Part shown: positions 21,501 through 31,679 of the stretch, in pieces
Position numbering within the stretch: position 1 is the stretch's first letter
Layout of the letters: each line of letters opens with the position of its first letter
NCBI GenBank assembly: GCA_024704765.1
Contig: JAKMXF010000299.1
Span: 248,001-312,000, forward strand
Reading direction: 5' to 3'
From: Oopsacas minuta
Lineage: Eukaryota; Porifera; Hexactinellida; Lyssacinosida; Leucopsacidae
DNA length: 64,000 nt
Program-made: the position numbers and the translations under genes
Notes under the pieces: model-generated
Told to the model about the DNA's origin: nothing
Database searches by the model: none
Seen by the model: only the letters and a program-made list of their open reading frames with translations

Positions 21501-23886
21501 GTACAGCTTCAGAGAAAGCCCATTGTAAACCGTTTCTTGACGCAGAGATAGTCAGTGAGAAGCGAAGTGTGCCAGATGAATTAAATAAAGGAGTCGAAGC
21601 AGTACTGAAAACAGTCCCATTAAAACTGACTGTTGAGAAAGTGAGTGATAAGTTCTCATCAGGTCGACATACAGATCCGTGAAATGTTCCCATTCCTTGA
21701 TCCATGGTAAATGTTGTGCTGTCTACTGATAAGCAAGCAGTAGGAGGATTCAATGTAACAGTTATTACCTATTTATTAATGCAAAACTTTAAGATACTAT
21801 TTTGTTTTACCCACTCGATGAATGCTAGTTATTAACCATGGATGGTGAATTTAGTGTATTCAACTCCGTTCAATCAAGCGAGGAGAACAACATCCAAGCA
21901 GATATAGTAAATCCACCATCCATGGTTTGATAACTAACAAGCATATAGGGGATTATTTTCGTCATAATAATTTTCAAAATAACGAAATCATTGTGTAGCG
22001 AATCGAATTAATACAAACTATTTATAAATTGAATTAAAACTCACCAAATTACTATCAGGTCCACTAGTAATGATATTACCATTGCTATCATGTACAGACA
22101 GTTTAGGAGGATTAACAAGCTTGAAATTAGCATTTACAGTCTCATCCATATCAGTAGTATCAATACGTAATTCATTCATCGTAGAAGCTTAAATTACAAC
22201 AAAATGAAACAAAATTTTAAACACGAAATAAATACAAATTACCTGTTACATTAAACATATGCGAAACAGCAACAGCAGGAGAATCCAAAGTAGCAGAGAC
22301 ATTCAGTAGTTTTGTTTCACCCACAGGGCCAGCATACCATTCCTCTGTATAACTAAAGGGTCTTCTTTCCCAAGGAAATACAGTCATTGTTTGAGTAAAG
22401 TTAAGCTGCACATCATCCATTACATCCAATATACGAATACCAGTGAATACAGCTTCACCCAGTACAGCACGTTTCCTGATCATTAAATCAAATTTCGCGT
22501 TCTCTATGACGTTAGTTCCTCCTAATGTTACATTAGTCTCTATAACCCTATGATAATTACCACCTACATCTCTTCCTTTCTGTAGAAGCTTGAATTTGTA
22601 ATGGACATAGCAGTCAATGTGTAATTGTGAGTGAGGACCTTCAGTCAGCTGTGAGTAGATACCAGAGCCCAGTGGGTATTCGTATACGGTACGAAGGATA
22701 AAGTCGAATGGTGTATTTACATCAATAGAGTTTCCAATTGTAGAACTGTGTATTACTACTTTTGCAGCCGGATCTGTGTGTAGATAACCAAGGAAATATA
22801 GGAAATTTTAGTAGTATCGTGAGGTGGAGTTCGCCTATTAGCTAGTCGTATCTTGATCAAATTTCCCTTGCAAATACGCGAATATGCTATTAGAAGAAAT
22901 ATTTCCAATACAAAATGGATTCTAAGTCCTGTAATTCTTGCAGTCGACGAAAATTTTTAATAGGCAAATTGCTAATAGGGGAACATCACTGTAAATGATA
23001 TTTTGTAATAATCAGATATACCCAAAAGTTGCAATGTAAAATAAATTACAATAGAGAACTGATTTAACTTACGAAAAACTCTATATTCATTGCTAAATAC
23101 GCTAAGACTGGTTCCATTGTAAGTTGCATTGATCATGTATTGTCTGTAAGCAGTGGTAGCCTCCGTATGTAGCATTCTAAAGAAATAGACCTCTCCGTTA
23201 CTAGAACTGTTTCGTCTATATCCCATAGGATAAGTACCACTGGTATCACAAGCCCATTGATCAGTAGAACTCCCATTCTAGAAAAAATATGAATTCTAAA
23301 TGCCATATAAGGAAGTGTGTAAATTGACATACCCAATATCTGAAGGTTGTTTCAGAGTATATTCTGGTTCCACCACATAACAAGCCGGTGTAGTTCTCAG
23401 CTCCAGAAGCAGGGATTGTAGTTACGGTAACTGTGATATCATCTTCTATAATATCACCACCTCCATCTACTAGTTGTATAACAATAGGTTGAGGTACTTG
23501 ATCCATAGCTGCGATATTATACAACTGTAAGTCTGGGTCTGTTGGTATTGAGGCAGGAGGTTGATAATCATCATGTAGTTTTAGAGAGAATTGAGCGTTG
23601 AGTGCTATATTTCATACAATTAATATATTTATACAAAAAAACTATGAAATAGACATAAACTAGAGCAGTTTTAGTCGCAAAAGTTGCAAAAGTTCTCGGA
23701 GAAATGTACGAATTTTCAGTGAAGCACGGAATAAAGTAGAAATTCTTTGTTATTTGCAAACTTGTGTAAATTTAGAGAAAAAGGTGCGAAAATATTGAAA
23801 ATTCAATTAAATAATAAAGTATACAAAAGAATAATACCTGTGAAACAACATGCGAGAAGTAACAAAATTATTGCTACTGGTCTCAT
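15575..23886 (-). CDS. Receptor guanylyl cyclase with PBP1 and EGF-like ectodomain
   Basis: Single-pass receptor making cGMP. I reconstruct 26 exons (23886-23838 through 15774-15575), about 1,770 residues. Order: signal peptide ([14 protein letters not shown]); a large beta-rich, N-glycosylation-rich region of unknown type (exons 2-6); a PBP1/ANF-receptor fold (20.1-21.5 kb, [24 protein letters not shown]) like GABA-B and natriuretic receptors; EGF-like cysteine repeats (19.03-19.6 kb); one TM helix (about 18.92-19.0 kb); a kinase-homology domain with [18 protein letters not shown] in place of HRD, and DFG; a dimerisation helix; and a class III cyclase domain. FSDIVGFTS keeps the metal Asp, [16 protein letters not shown] the guanine-selecting Glu, and [11 protein letters not shown] the Cys, so GTP rather than ATP is predicted. 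The ligand is unknown. Five introns carry MITEs. Confidence 0.9.
15813..15980. mobile_element. MITE, family A, in the last intron of the guanylyl cyclase
   Basis: CAATCAACTCCCGTAATATC at the left; the right side ends GGATATTGACTG followed by TA. The interior (CTTCTATATGATCGATG) matches the copy at 19126. About 168 bp within intron 15775-16003. Confidence 0.65.
18464..18630. mobile_element. MITE, family B, complete copy
   Basis: 167 bp, left end CAGTAGAACCTCGTTAATAC, right end GTATTAACGAGGTTTCATTG, flanked by TA dinucleotides. The best-preserved family B copy in the window and the likely reference for the family. It lies in a guanylyl cyclase intron (18367-18776). Confidence 0.8.
18648..18760. 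mobile_element. Palindromic MITE, family D
   Basis: About 40-bp inverted arms: AAATGGTCTCCCTATATCC... with ATTTAACCATGGA at the inner end, and the mirror TCCATGGTTAAATGTC...GACCATTT. The centre is about 30 bp. A single strand would fold into a long hairpin. It lies 17 bp after the family B copy in the same intron. Confidence 0.65.
19126..19284. mobile_element. MITE, family A, complete copy
   Basis: 159 bp with left end CAGCCAACTCCCTTTATATC and right end GATATAATGGGAGTTGACCTG, flanked by TA. It lies in the guanylyl cyclase intron between the EGF-like and TM exons. Confidence 0.8.
21811..21964. mobile_element. Palindromic MITE, family D
   Basis: Inner arms AACCATGGATGGTGAATTTA and TAAATCCACCATCCATGGTT are almost perfect inverted copies. 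Outer arms (CTAGTTATTAACC / GGTTTGATAACTAAC) continue the pairing, and the outer right end resembles the copy at 18648 (CCCTATATGC...). It lies in intron 21769-22044 of the guanylyl cyclase. Confidence 0.65.
22820..22991. mobile_element. MITE, family C, in a guanylyl cyclase intron
   Basis: The left part GTGGAGTTCGCCTATTAGC and the right part GCTAATAGGGGAACATCACTG are inverted copies. TA follows the right end. Related copies lie at 41307 and 48860. The extreme left end is degraded, so the start is approximate. Confidence 0.65.
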
Positions 23887-24234
23887 CGCGAAAAAGATCG
23901 TTTCGCAAAATTACACAGTAAAATAGGAAGCAATTAGATTTCGCAAAAAGATATCAAATTAGTACTGGCATGCATATTCCTCCGCGATTTATGCGAAAAT
24001 TGTAATGAATCACAAACTGCGAAATCTGATTGGTAGATGGAAGATTAAAATAGTCCCAATTATGAGAGAATTTCGCGGGGATATATTAGCTAATTAATTC
24101 CAAATCTCGCTTGAATCTAAAAGAGGAACTAGTCAACCAAACTCTTAACTAAATCAAACAATAATTTCAATAATAAAAGTTCTCAAAAATACAATTCAAC
24201 TCAAAAATGCAAAAATAAAACAACAAAATAATTC
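23887..24234. other. Gap between guanylyl cyclase start and the NHL gene
   Basis: About 350 bp between the cyclase start and the upstream NHL-protein stop. It should contain the cyclase promoter. TTCGCG/CGCGA motifs recur (near 23885, 23983, 24071), denser than in surrounding DNA. No acceptor-like AG precedes the cyclase ATG, so this gene probably has its own promoter. Confidence 0.3.
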
Positions 24235-25668
24235 TCAATTGTTCATGGGATTCAAAAACTGCAACTGTTTTTGCACATTTTTCGCACAAATTGACACAAC
24301 CTTTTTACCATCAATAACCGCAATCCCTTTGGTGTGAGGAGCATCTTTAATATCCTCATTTCCTAAATGTGATCGATATCCCCCGTACACATCAAACTTG
24401 TGAATAGAAGGTGAATTAAAATTAGTGATATATGAATTTCCTTCCTCATCAATATCGAAAAACTGTACACGCGCTTTGTCTGAGAAGAAAATGCCTCCAA
24501 GAAATGGAGTGTAGCTTGAAAAGAAAGTAATGCTATGTCCTAGCAAGATACCAGTTTTTGAGAAATAAAATAGAGAATAGTCACCACTATCTAATACGAT
24601 AACTTTATCTCTGCGGATTTTTACATCCCTCGGGCCTGAGAGAAATCGTACGCCGAATTGATATTTAACATGCAAAAGCTCATCAAAAACTCGTATTTTC
24701 ATTGAGTTTTTATCACAAGCAAATACGTTTCCATCTTCTGGATCAACAGCTAAATTCTGTATGCTATTGAATGATTTACTTGGAGTTGAAGCAATGAATT
24801 CTCCAACTTTATCCTGAATCGCGATTATGGCATTATTCTGTATATCAGATACATATATTTTACCCTTTCTTACACAAATACCATATAAGGTAACATGTCC
24901 TCGAATCCTTTTCGGGAAATCAGGATTTATTATCTCTCTACCTTCACCGTCACTAGTAAATACAACTATCTTATTTGCTTTACCACCGTCTAGTGCATAC
25001 ACAAATTGGGTATCAGGATCAATGGACATAGCGGAAGGCGAAGTTAAAAGAAAATTAAGTTCTCGCCAAAGACAAGCTGGTAACGAATTAGATGGAGATG
25101 GGGGATCGATCTTTTCATATGACACTAGATAATTAGGTGAAGCCGGTGGAATCTGTGTACTCTGTGCTAATGAATACTCCGGAACCATGGATTCGTTGAT
25201 CACATTTGATTCCTCAATTTCCAAGCGATTATGGTTGACAAATATATCGCCGTCCAATTGCAAAGACACAATATTAAATGGTCCTTCAAACTCAAGATAA
25301 CCTGAAGTTCTAATACACTCATCAATACAAATTTTGTAGTCAAATTTCACCCATGCTTTTTCTATTTTCGACCATATCTTCTCCTTTTTGTCTGTGCACA
25401 TCTTGACTTGACTAGTGCGAACACTCATATCAAGTGAGTCATTATTTTTGAACATATCAACACATGTATCAACCATTATGTTTAGTTTTGCGATACTCTC
25501 CATATTTGCTTTATTTTTTTTGATATACTGCTCGTTCAAAACTCTCAAAACATGCAAAATATCATCTTTACGGGACGAAAGTTTGGAAATAAGCTCGTTG
25601 TAGTGTGTTTCTACCTGAGAGATTGCCTCCTTTACAAGGAGAGTAAAATTCAGATCTGCCTCAGCCAT
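24235..25668 (-). CDS. Coiled-coil + NHL-type beta-propeller protein (TRIM-NHL-like without RING)
   Basis: A 477-residue single-exon protein. The N-terminal third is helical and coiled-coil-like (AISQVETHYNELISKLSSRK through VKMCTDKKEKIWSKIEKAW). The C-terminal 280 residues form repeated blades: AMSIDPDTQFVYALDGG, GICVRKGKIYVSDIQNNAI, NLAVDPEDGNVFACDKN, DVKIRRDKVIVLDSGDYSLF. This is the helical plus propeller half of TRIM-NHL proteins; RING and B-box are missing, and no exon upstream supplies them. An acceptor-like site (TATTTGGTGTTAG) ends 1 nt before the ATG. A related intronless gene lies at 35093. Such propellers bind proteins or RNA; the function here is unknown. Confidence 0.75.
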   Translation of the reverse strand: MAEADLNFTLLVKEAISQVETHYNELISKLSSRKDDILHVLRVLNEQYIKKNKANMESIAKLNIMVDTCVDMFKNNDSLDMSVRTSQVKMCTDKKEKIWSKIEKAWVKFDYKICIDECIRTSGYLEFEGPFNIVSLQLDGDIFVNHNRLEIEESNVINESMVPEYSLAQSTQIPPASPNYLVSYEKIDPPSPSNSLPACLWRELNFLLTSPSAMSIDPDTQFVYALDGGKANKIVVFTSDGEGREIINPDFPKRIRGHVTLYGICVRKGKIYVSDIQNNAIIAIQDKVGEFIASTPSKSFNSIQNLAVDPEDGNVFACDKNSMKIRVFDELLHVKYQFGVRFLSGPRDVKIRRDKVIVLDSGDYSLFYFSKTGILLGHSITFFSSYTPFLGGIFFSDKARVQFFDIDEEGNSYITNFNSPSIHKFDVYGGYRSHLGNEDIKDAPHTKGIAVIDGKKVVSICAKNVQKQLQFLNPMNN

Positions 25669-26462
25669 ACTAACACCAAATAGAATGTTTTCTCTAATAA
25701 ATTGTACGTTGCTTTATATATGATTGTCGCACTAGGCAATTGTCTATGATACTACTTTTAGTATCAAGGATATAAATGAGGTAATACAGAATGGATAATT
25801 AGCCATATATTAGTATGGGAGAGATTGGTGCTTTTGTTATACAATAGACTGAATGAAGTTAAAATAATCATTAGGGGACGAATAGATCATAACAATCATA
25901 TTATGTTATGTCGAATTGAAGAAATTATATATACGAAATACAGTGTAACCTCGTTGAGACTATATCTTTAAAGTGGGGAAATATTTGGGGTTATGAGCAG
26001 ATTAATTAGATATTGAAAAGAAAATATGAATTGCTCCAGAGGATATAAGAACACTAATTACAATACGAAAACTGCTAAGTTCTTTTATCAAAATGTAAGG
26101 CCAAGACGAATAAACGAAGCACCAAAACATTAATTACAGTAACACTAAAACATAAAGTTATGCTATATGGATAAGACAAACAAATAAAGTGTTCTACTAT
26201 ATAATTTGTACGATTAACGAGGAGTTTGCAAACATTAATCACCTCCATACCACAGGATAACCTCTCCACAACGGACAACAGCTTGTTATAGAAAATTAAC
26301 CAAATATCTAAAGTATAGAATGCTCATTGAAATACGGAGAAATCAATAGCATCAATGGACACAAAACATATAATAAAGTAAGTGTATAAGTGTTTATTTA
26401 ACAGGAAACAATAGAATAATCTCGCTCCAATGCAAAATCATAGCAAACTGAAGAATAGTCTA
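25669..26462. other. Non-coding gap between USP7 and the NHL gene
   Basis: About 790 bp, AT-rich. One family B-like transposon end (CAGTGTAACCTCGTTGAGAC) occurs near 25941 without a clear mate. A 67-codon frame on the minus strand near 26075-26278 has no recognisable features. I see no gene. Confidence 0.35.
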
Positions 26463-29400
26463 TTAATTATGAATTTTAATTGCCTTTTCTGTATAGTAAG
26501 ATTTGTTTTTTGGTTTATCCACATGATCTAAACCGAAGAAAACAGAGTTCCATTTTCGTGAGAAACAATTTGTAAGTAAATGCACAGGTACTTGTGTTTT
26601 CTTAAAATCATCAACTTCAAAAACAATAGATTCATCTTCCTGATGAGTTATAGCTAAATCTCGTATGATAGCGAGTTTATAGCGTTTAAACACTGATTCT
26701 GTTAAATTCAATCTGAGTTGAATTTTCTTACGAATTAGCTGCACTGTATCGCCATCATTCAACAGAATTAGGAAAGGAATGCCGAAACAATTTGCAATAG
26801 TTTTGTTAAAGTGTACTACTTGTACTAATACCTGAAACCCATTGATATTTACTTGGTCAGGGGGTACCATGTCAATATTGAGTGCTGGTGGCCTCAGGTT
26901 TGAAACGAGGCTATCTTTCTCTGTGAAAACCTGCGAAATTCGAGCAGACGAAACATGATAAGCGCGAATCGGTTCGGGATCAAGGTTAAACTGAATTCGA
27001 CATCGATCAAATATGTTTGCACAAAATTCAGTTTTATCAACATACAGCTGACAGGTATTCTCTACTGTCGCATTAGGAGACAGCAAATTACACTTAATCG
27101 GCATTTTATTAGCCAACTCTGCTAAACGAATATCAAGAAATCTGTATAGAAGGGTGTAATCTTCATTCTTATGATATCTCGGTGAAACAAGTTGAGCTAA
27201 ATAGCTTGTACAATCATGCTTAATATCATCAGATATAACGTCCATATAATAAGCAGATCTGAAAAATTGTATTTTCTGATAGTCCATGTTAAGGATCTTA
27301 CCCATCATTACTGCCATCTCTGGGTAACACATATCTCTACGTAAATGCATTGCAAACCCGTAATCGTCTACTCCTACTTGTTTGAATGCGATACATATTC
27401 GTAGACTAATGTCATCTAGATAATCTTTGGCATTCAACATTGGGTTTCTGAATGGTAGAGTTGTTATACGAGTTGCATCATAGTGTGCGAGTTGATACAA
27501 CAGTACGTCACCATCTGCAAGTTCATTTATTGAACTTACGGACCCATCTCGATCCAGGGGGACAATTTGACCATACGCAACCTCTTCGAAAAAGTCCAAC
27601 TCACAGTCTTCAGGAAGTCCAGCTAGTTTACAGAGGAGAGGCGAGAATTCTGTAAAAGATGCGTTTATCGAGAATATCTGAGAACCTATGTAAGAGATAG
27701 TTTGATCGTAAACATCGAAAAACTTTAAAAAGAATATTACATCAGATTTCACATCAAACTGGGGTAAAGTTCCATTTTCCTTATCTTCCACAATTTCAAG
27801 GAATATTCTCCAATTATTGGTCTGTTCAGAATGGGCCCAAATTGTTGCCTCTCCTGATAACGCAGAATGTTGAGAAGTAGGACGATAAGATTCATTGATT
27901 CTACTCTTAATCGGCCAAATTCGACATCGATCTGGAGCACAGCCGAAATGTGAAGCAATATCATTATGGAATGAAGTAAATACAGTATCTTTCTTCACGT
28001 TAAGCGTTAATTGTTGTTCAACATAATCTGTAACCAGATCGAATCCATGGTTCTGTTCAAATTGTTTATCAGTGTATACATCAACTCGCATATACAAATG
28101 AGCTTCCTGTCTTTCCTTTCGCTTTAGCGCTTCACTTTGTCTCTCATCCTCAATTCTTTGATGCAAATACTGTGGTATATCTTCCTCAGTAACAGTTCTT
28201 ATAATATCTTCCATGTCATCTTCACATATATAAACCAGCATATACGCATTTGTACAAAACCTATTATTATGATGCTCACTTTGGCCGCCGAAGTTATTCT
28301 CAATAGCTTCCTCTTTCGAACAACGGAAAACAATTTCGTCATCAAATTTGAACCAATTCTCGTCACAATTAGGGTTCAGATAAGTGACGTAATGACCTCC
28401 ATTATTATCTCCCGTGTGTACGAATATTGTATGGAGAAGGTATATGACAGGTTTGGTTGGTGGATCCTTCAGGAATTCAGTCAGGTCCAAGCGGTCTGGG
28501 AATTCGCAACGATCGTTTATTTTGTCATTCAAATTGGTCTGTGGATCGAATTGGAAACGCATCAAATGGAGATGCAATACAGGAGGGAATCTCAAGAAGA
28601 ATACGCCTTTTTCAGCTTTCTGCAATCCATGGTCCCCCGCGTCATATTTATTGTCTCCGTCTAATATTTCCGGTGCGATATAATCCCGAAATGAATCGCT
28701 TATATGAGAAAGTCCTTTCACATTCAATTGTATATCAAAGAAAGTTTCCTCTCTTGAAGACATATAGTCCACACCAGTGCATTTTATATATGACTCCATT
28801 TTGCCTTCTAAATAACCAGGAATTGTTCCATCAACACAAGTGTTCTTCATAGCAGCATCAAGATTATCAAGCAATACACGACACATTTCTTGCACGTCAT
28901 GTTGCATTAAAATATCGAGGGTCTTCCAGCCGAATGCACGTGTCAATTTTTTAGTGCTAACAGCCTTATCTGAATGTTGTAGCTCGTAGAATAAACGCTG
29001 TAATGCTAGAGCTACGCTGAGGTTCGTATCATGACCTTGTGTAGGCATTTGGTAGACAGCTCTACGTAGTACATTTGTGAAGAACAAAGACTGTAGCATT
29101 GAGTTCATATAGCAGGTAGCACCCTGATTACGGAGGCCTACAAAGCCACTATGAGTCTTACTGTCCCAACCCATAGAGTGAGGTGCGTCAGCAACTATTA
29201 TAGTTTCCAGGAGAATTCGTCCATCTGTTACCCAACCAACTTTCTCATCCAAAAACGTAGAATTTATTTCAATCATGGAAGCGTAGCCCCAATCATTTGT
29301 ACGTGTTGTGAATTCATAGTATAAGTCACGTATTACACTGGTACTCCTATCAACTGTATTGACAAGTGACAGGTTAGCATGTGCTTGACAGCTCCACTGT

Positions 29401-29993
29401 GGATATTCGTTCTTGCACGCGGGGTCACACTGTACAAATACGCCCAAATTCCGATCCATACATTTTTTCACGACTAGAATTCGCCATGGTAACTCACGTA
29501 GAGTCAGAACTTCACTTGTAATACGTATATCACGAGAAACAATCCTGCTTATTGGTTGATGTGTAAGCAATTCAATTGGTAGGTAAAACTCAATCTTTCC
29601 ACTTCCAGCAAAATCATCATGCAAAGTTGTCAATGTTTCTTGAGGTAGTATTACAGGACTGGTTAGTCCACTGTCTAGTGTGGCACATGCAGGTTTTGAA
29701 TCAGGAGAGGGAGATGATGACTGTGAGTCTATCTTCAAACGTTTAGAATGATTCACAGGCTCTACCATTTCCATATCATCAGATGATCGTCTCTTATATA
29801 ACTCATAATCATTACAATTGTCTATAATTATATCTTCAAGAATACCAGGACTTGCATCAACTAAATCGTTGTCAATAATTTTCGAGTCTGTTATTTCATT
29901 ATCAATAACAGAATCAGGAATAAGATTCTCATCTTTATTTGGATTTGAATTTTCTTCGTTGTTAGAGATGTGTTCACTTGTAGAATCTGCCAT
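26463..29993 (-). CDS. USP7: Ubiquitin-specific protease USP7 (HAUSP)
   Basis: Nuclear cysteine deubiquitinase. The 1176-residue product is slightly longer than the human protein. It has an acidic, disordered N-terminus, a MATH/TRAF substrate-binding domain (about residues 130-265, WSCQAHANLSLVN), the USP domain with Cys box GLRNQGATCYMNSMLQSLFF and His box DNNGGHYVTYLNP, then FKFDDEIV, and C-terminal ubiquitin-like domains (about 620-1140) ending in a basic, Lys-rich tail. The catalytic Cys, His and Asp-region landmarks are intact, so activity is likely. The whole gene is one exon, while vertebrate USP7 has about 30. No acceptor-like AG lies close to the ATG, so it probably has its own promoter in the 1.7-kb gap upstream. 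Confidence 0.96.
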   Translation of the reverse strand: MADSTSEHISNNEENSNPNKDENLIPDSVIDNEITDSKIIDNDLVDASPGILEDIIIDNCNDYELYKRRSSDDMEMVEPVNHSKRLKIDSQSSSPSPDSKPACATLDSGLTSPVILPQETLTTLHDDFAGSGKIEFYLPIELLTHQPISRIVSRDIRITSEVLTLRELPWRILVVKKCMDRNLGVFVQCDPACKNEYPQWSCQAHANLSLVNTVDRSTSVIRDLYYEFTTRTNDWGYASMIEINSTFLDEKVGWVTDGRILLETIIVADAPHSMGWDSKTHSGFVGLRNQGATCYMNSMLQSLFFTNVLRRAVYQMPTQGHDTNLSVALALQRLFYELQHSDKAVSTKKLTRAFGWKTLDILMQHDVQEMCRVLLDNLDAAMKNTCVDGTIPGYLEGKMESYIKCTGVDYMSSREETFFDIQLNVKGLSHISDSFRDYIAPEILDGDNKYDAGDHGLQKAEKGVFFLRFPPVLHLHLMRFQFDPQTNLNDKINDRCEFPDRLDLTEFLKDPPTKPVIYLLHTIFVHTGDNNGGHYVTYLNPNCDENWFKFDDEIVFRCSKEEAIENNFGGQSEHHNNRFCTNAYMLVYICEDDMEDIIRTVTEEDIPQYLHQRIEDERQSEALKRKERQEAHLYMRVDVYTDKQFEQNHGFDLVTDYVEQQLTLNVKKDTVFTSFHNDIASHFGCAPDRCRIWPIKSRINESYRPTSQHSALSGEATIWAHSEQTNNWRIFLEIVEDKENGTLPQFDVKSDVIFFLKFFDVYDQTISYIGSQIFSINASFTEFSPLLCKLAGLPEDCELDFFEEVAYGQIVPLDRDGSVSSINELADGDVLLYQLAHYDATRITTLPFRNPMLNAKDYLDDISLRICIAFKQVGVDDYGFAMHLRRDMCYPEMAVMMGKILNMDYQKIQFFRSAYYMDVISDDIKHDCTSYLAQLVSPRYHKNEDYTLLYRFLDIRLAELANKMPIKCNLLSPNATVENTCQLYVDKTEFCANIFDRCRIQFNLDPEPIRAYHVSSARISQVFTEKDSLVSNLRPPALNIDMVPPDQVNINGFQVLVQVVHFNKTIANCFGIPFLILLNDGDTVQLIRKKIQLRLNLTESVFKRYKLAIIRDLAITHQEDESIVFEVDDFKKTQVPVHLLTNCFSRKWNSVFFGLDHVDKPKNKSYYTEKAIKIHN

Positions 29994-31679
29994 GGTGTGA
30001 TTGCGGGTGTAAAAGCAGTGGATTATAATGGATACAGCCTAACCGAGCAGAACGATAAATACAACTGGAGTAATCTACTGCTGTTTTGATAGGAAGAAAA
30101 TCTACTAATTGCACAAGTACGCTACCACAAATTGAAATAGTGGTATCTATGTATTATTCGAAAAGAGATAAATTGAAAACATATCATATATGGTTTAGAG
30201 ATAGTCTATTGCATTGCGTATTTGAATTATTATAAAGTTCGCTATAGTTTGCAATTAATGTTGCAAACTTTAGTGATTGCAAAAACAAGAATATTCAGGG
30301 TCAATATCATTTACAAAAATTCGAAATGTACAATTATAATCATACAGTTTTGAAGATTGGCTCGATATGGTTCTTATTCATCTCTCAAATATTCAATTTC
30401 TTTTTTGGATTCTCGGATAATCTGATCCTCAAGCAGCCTCATTGCAACTTCCAAAGCAATATGCAAACAAACATGTTACTGATTCAGCAATGCTTTAGCC
30501 CTAAACGAATAAATATTTATATTATTTCAGCTGTTAGATATTCATGCCCCAACATTCCTCAGAAAAATTCCTCAAATCCAAAATGCAAGAAATTCCTAAA
30601 TTTACAAACAGTCGAATCTTTCCATAGGAATGTTGGGAGAATGTTTAGATAGAAGATTTATCACATGTGTGAGATGAGAACGGATCCAAAAGTTCATAAC
30701 ACAATGCATGAGTTGCGTCTCGTTTAATACTGCTCAGTAATCTCTCAACGATACTATTAGTAAAGGAAGTATTAATATTTGGCATTTGCTTATAATTTAC
30801 TATCAAACTAAGAACTAAGTGCATGTTTTTAAACTATTAATTTGCTCGCCTGCAGAATAAAGAATTCTCAGATAAATAATTATACAAACATGCTTTTTCG
30901 AGTATCATCTTCGCTAAATCAGGAAATTCAGGATAGATAGATATTATTTACTCTATGTCAAATGGAGCATCGAAACTATGAGGAAAGGTAAGAGTAGAAG
31001 AAAACATGTAGATAACAATGCTGGACATCTAGCAAGATGATTACATGAAAGATAGCCGAAGTGAATATCCATTTAGCATCTACAAGTAACTACAGAAATA
31101 TAGGATTCATCAACAGCAAAACTCAAGAAGGAAAAGTCTCAAATAAACCTCTGGATCCGTTCTCTCTTAATTAACATATTATTGTATTACTCTATTACTT
31201 ATTAATAGTTATGCTAATATTTTGAAATTTGTATCTTTTCTCATTAACTTTCAAATAAAGGCTTTACAATGTGATTTCAACATCTGGCAGAAATAGCAAT
31301 TATGTAAGCGTTCACTTTTATAAAACAGAATTAATGAATGTGACACAATTTATTAAAGGAGAAGTTAGCTAATGCTTGTTTTGAAGCTTGTTTTGAAGCC
31401 TGTTTTGTAACAGTTTTATGTGTACTTGTTGTCATAATTAAAAGTATTATTATTACATATATCCATCTTTGTAGTTAGCCAACCTATATAGAAGCAATAG
31501 CAAAGATTTTTCATTTACTAGAAAGAATAGCATAAGAATAGTAGACATAATATTGAAAACATAGCCAACTAACATTGGAACATTTAACTTTAAGAACCGC
31601 ATCTATAGATGCTCTCTACATACAGCATTGCTAATAATCTGACAAGTGAAGCTTGCCAATCGAGTGTAAGCAACTGACA
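29994..31679. other. 1.7-kb non-coding interval between RPRD2 and USP7
   Basis: Holds the USP7 promoter region and the RPRD2 3' end. A short inverted repeat, CCCCAACATTCCT near 30547 and AGGAATGTTGGGA near 30628, could form a roughly 95-bp hairpin. A 108-codon plus-strand frame crosses it but has no recognisable features. Near 31370-31410, GCTTGTTTTGAA is repeated about three times in tandem. No supported gene. Confidence 0.4.

Noticed and set aside
28137..28852. Overlapping plus-strand ORFs opposite USP7
   Set aside because: They are antisense to the conserved USP catalytic domain and show no own features.
30326..30652. 108-codon plus-strand ORF
   Set aside because: Low-complexity AT-driven composition, no recognisable domain, and it crosses a hairpin repeat. 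Probably chance.
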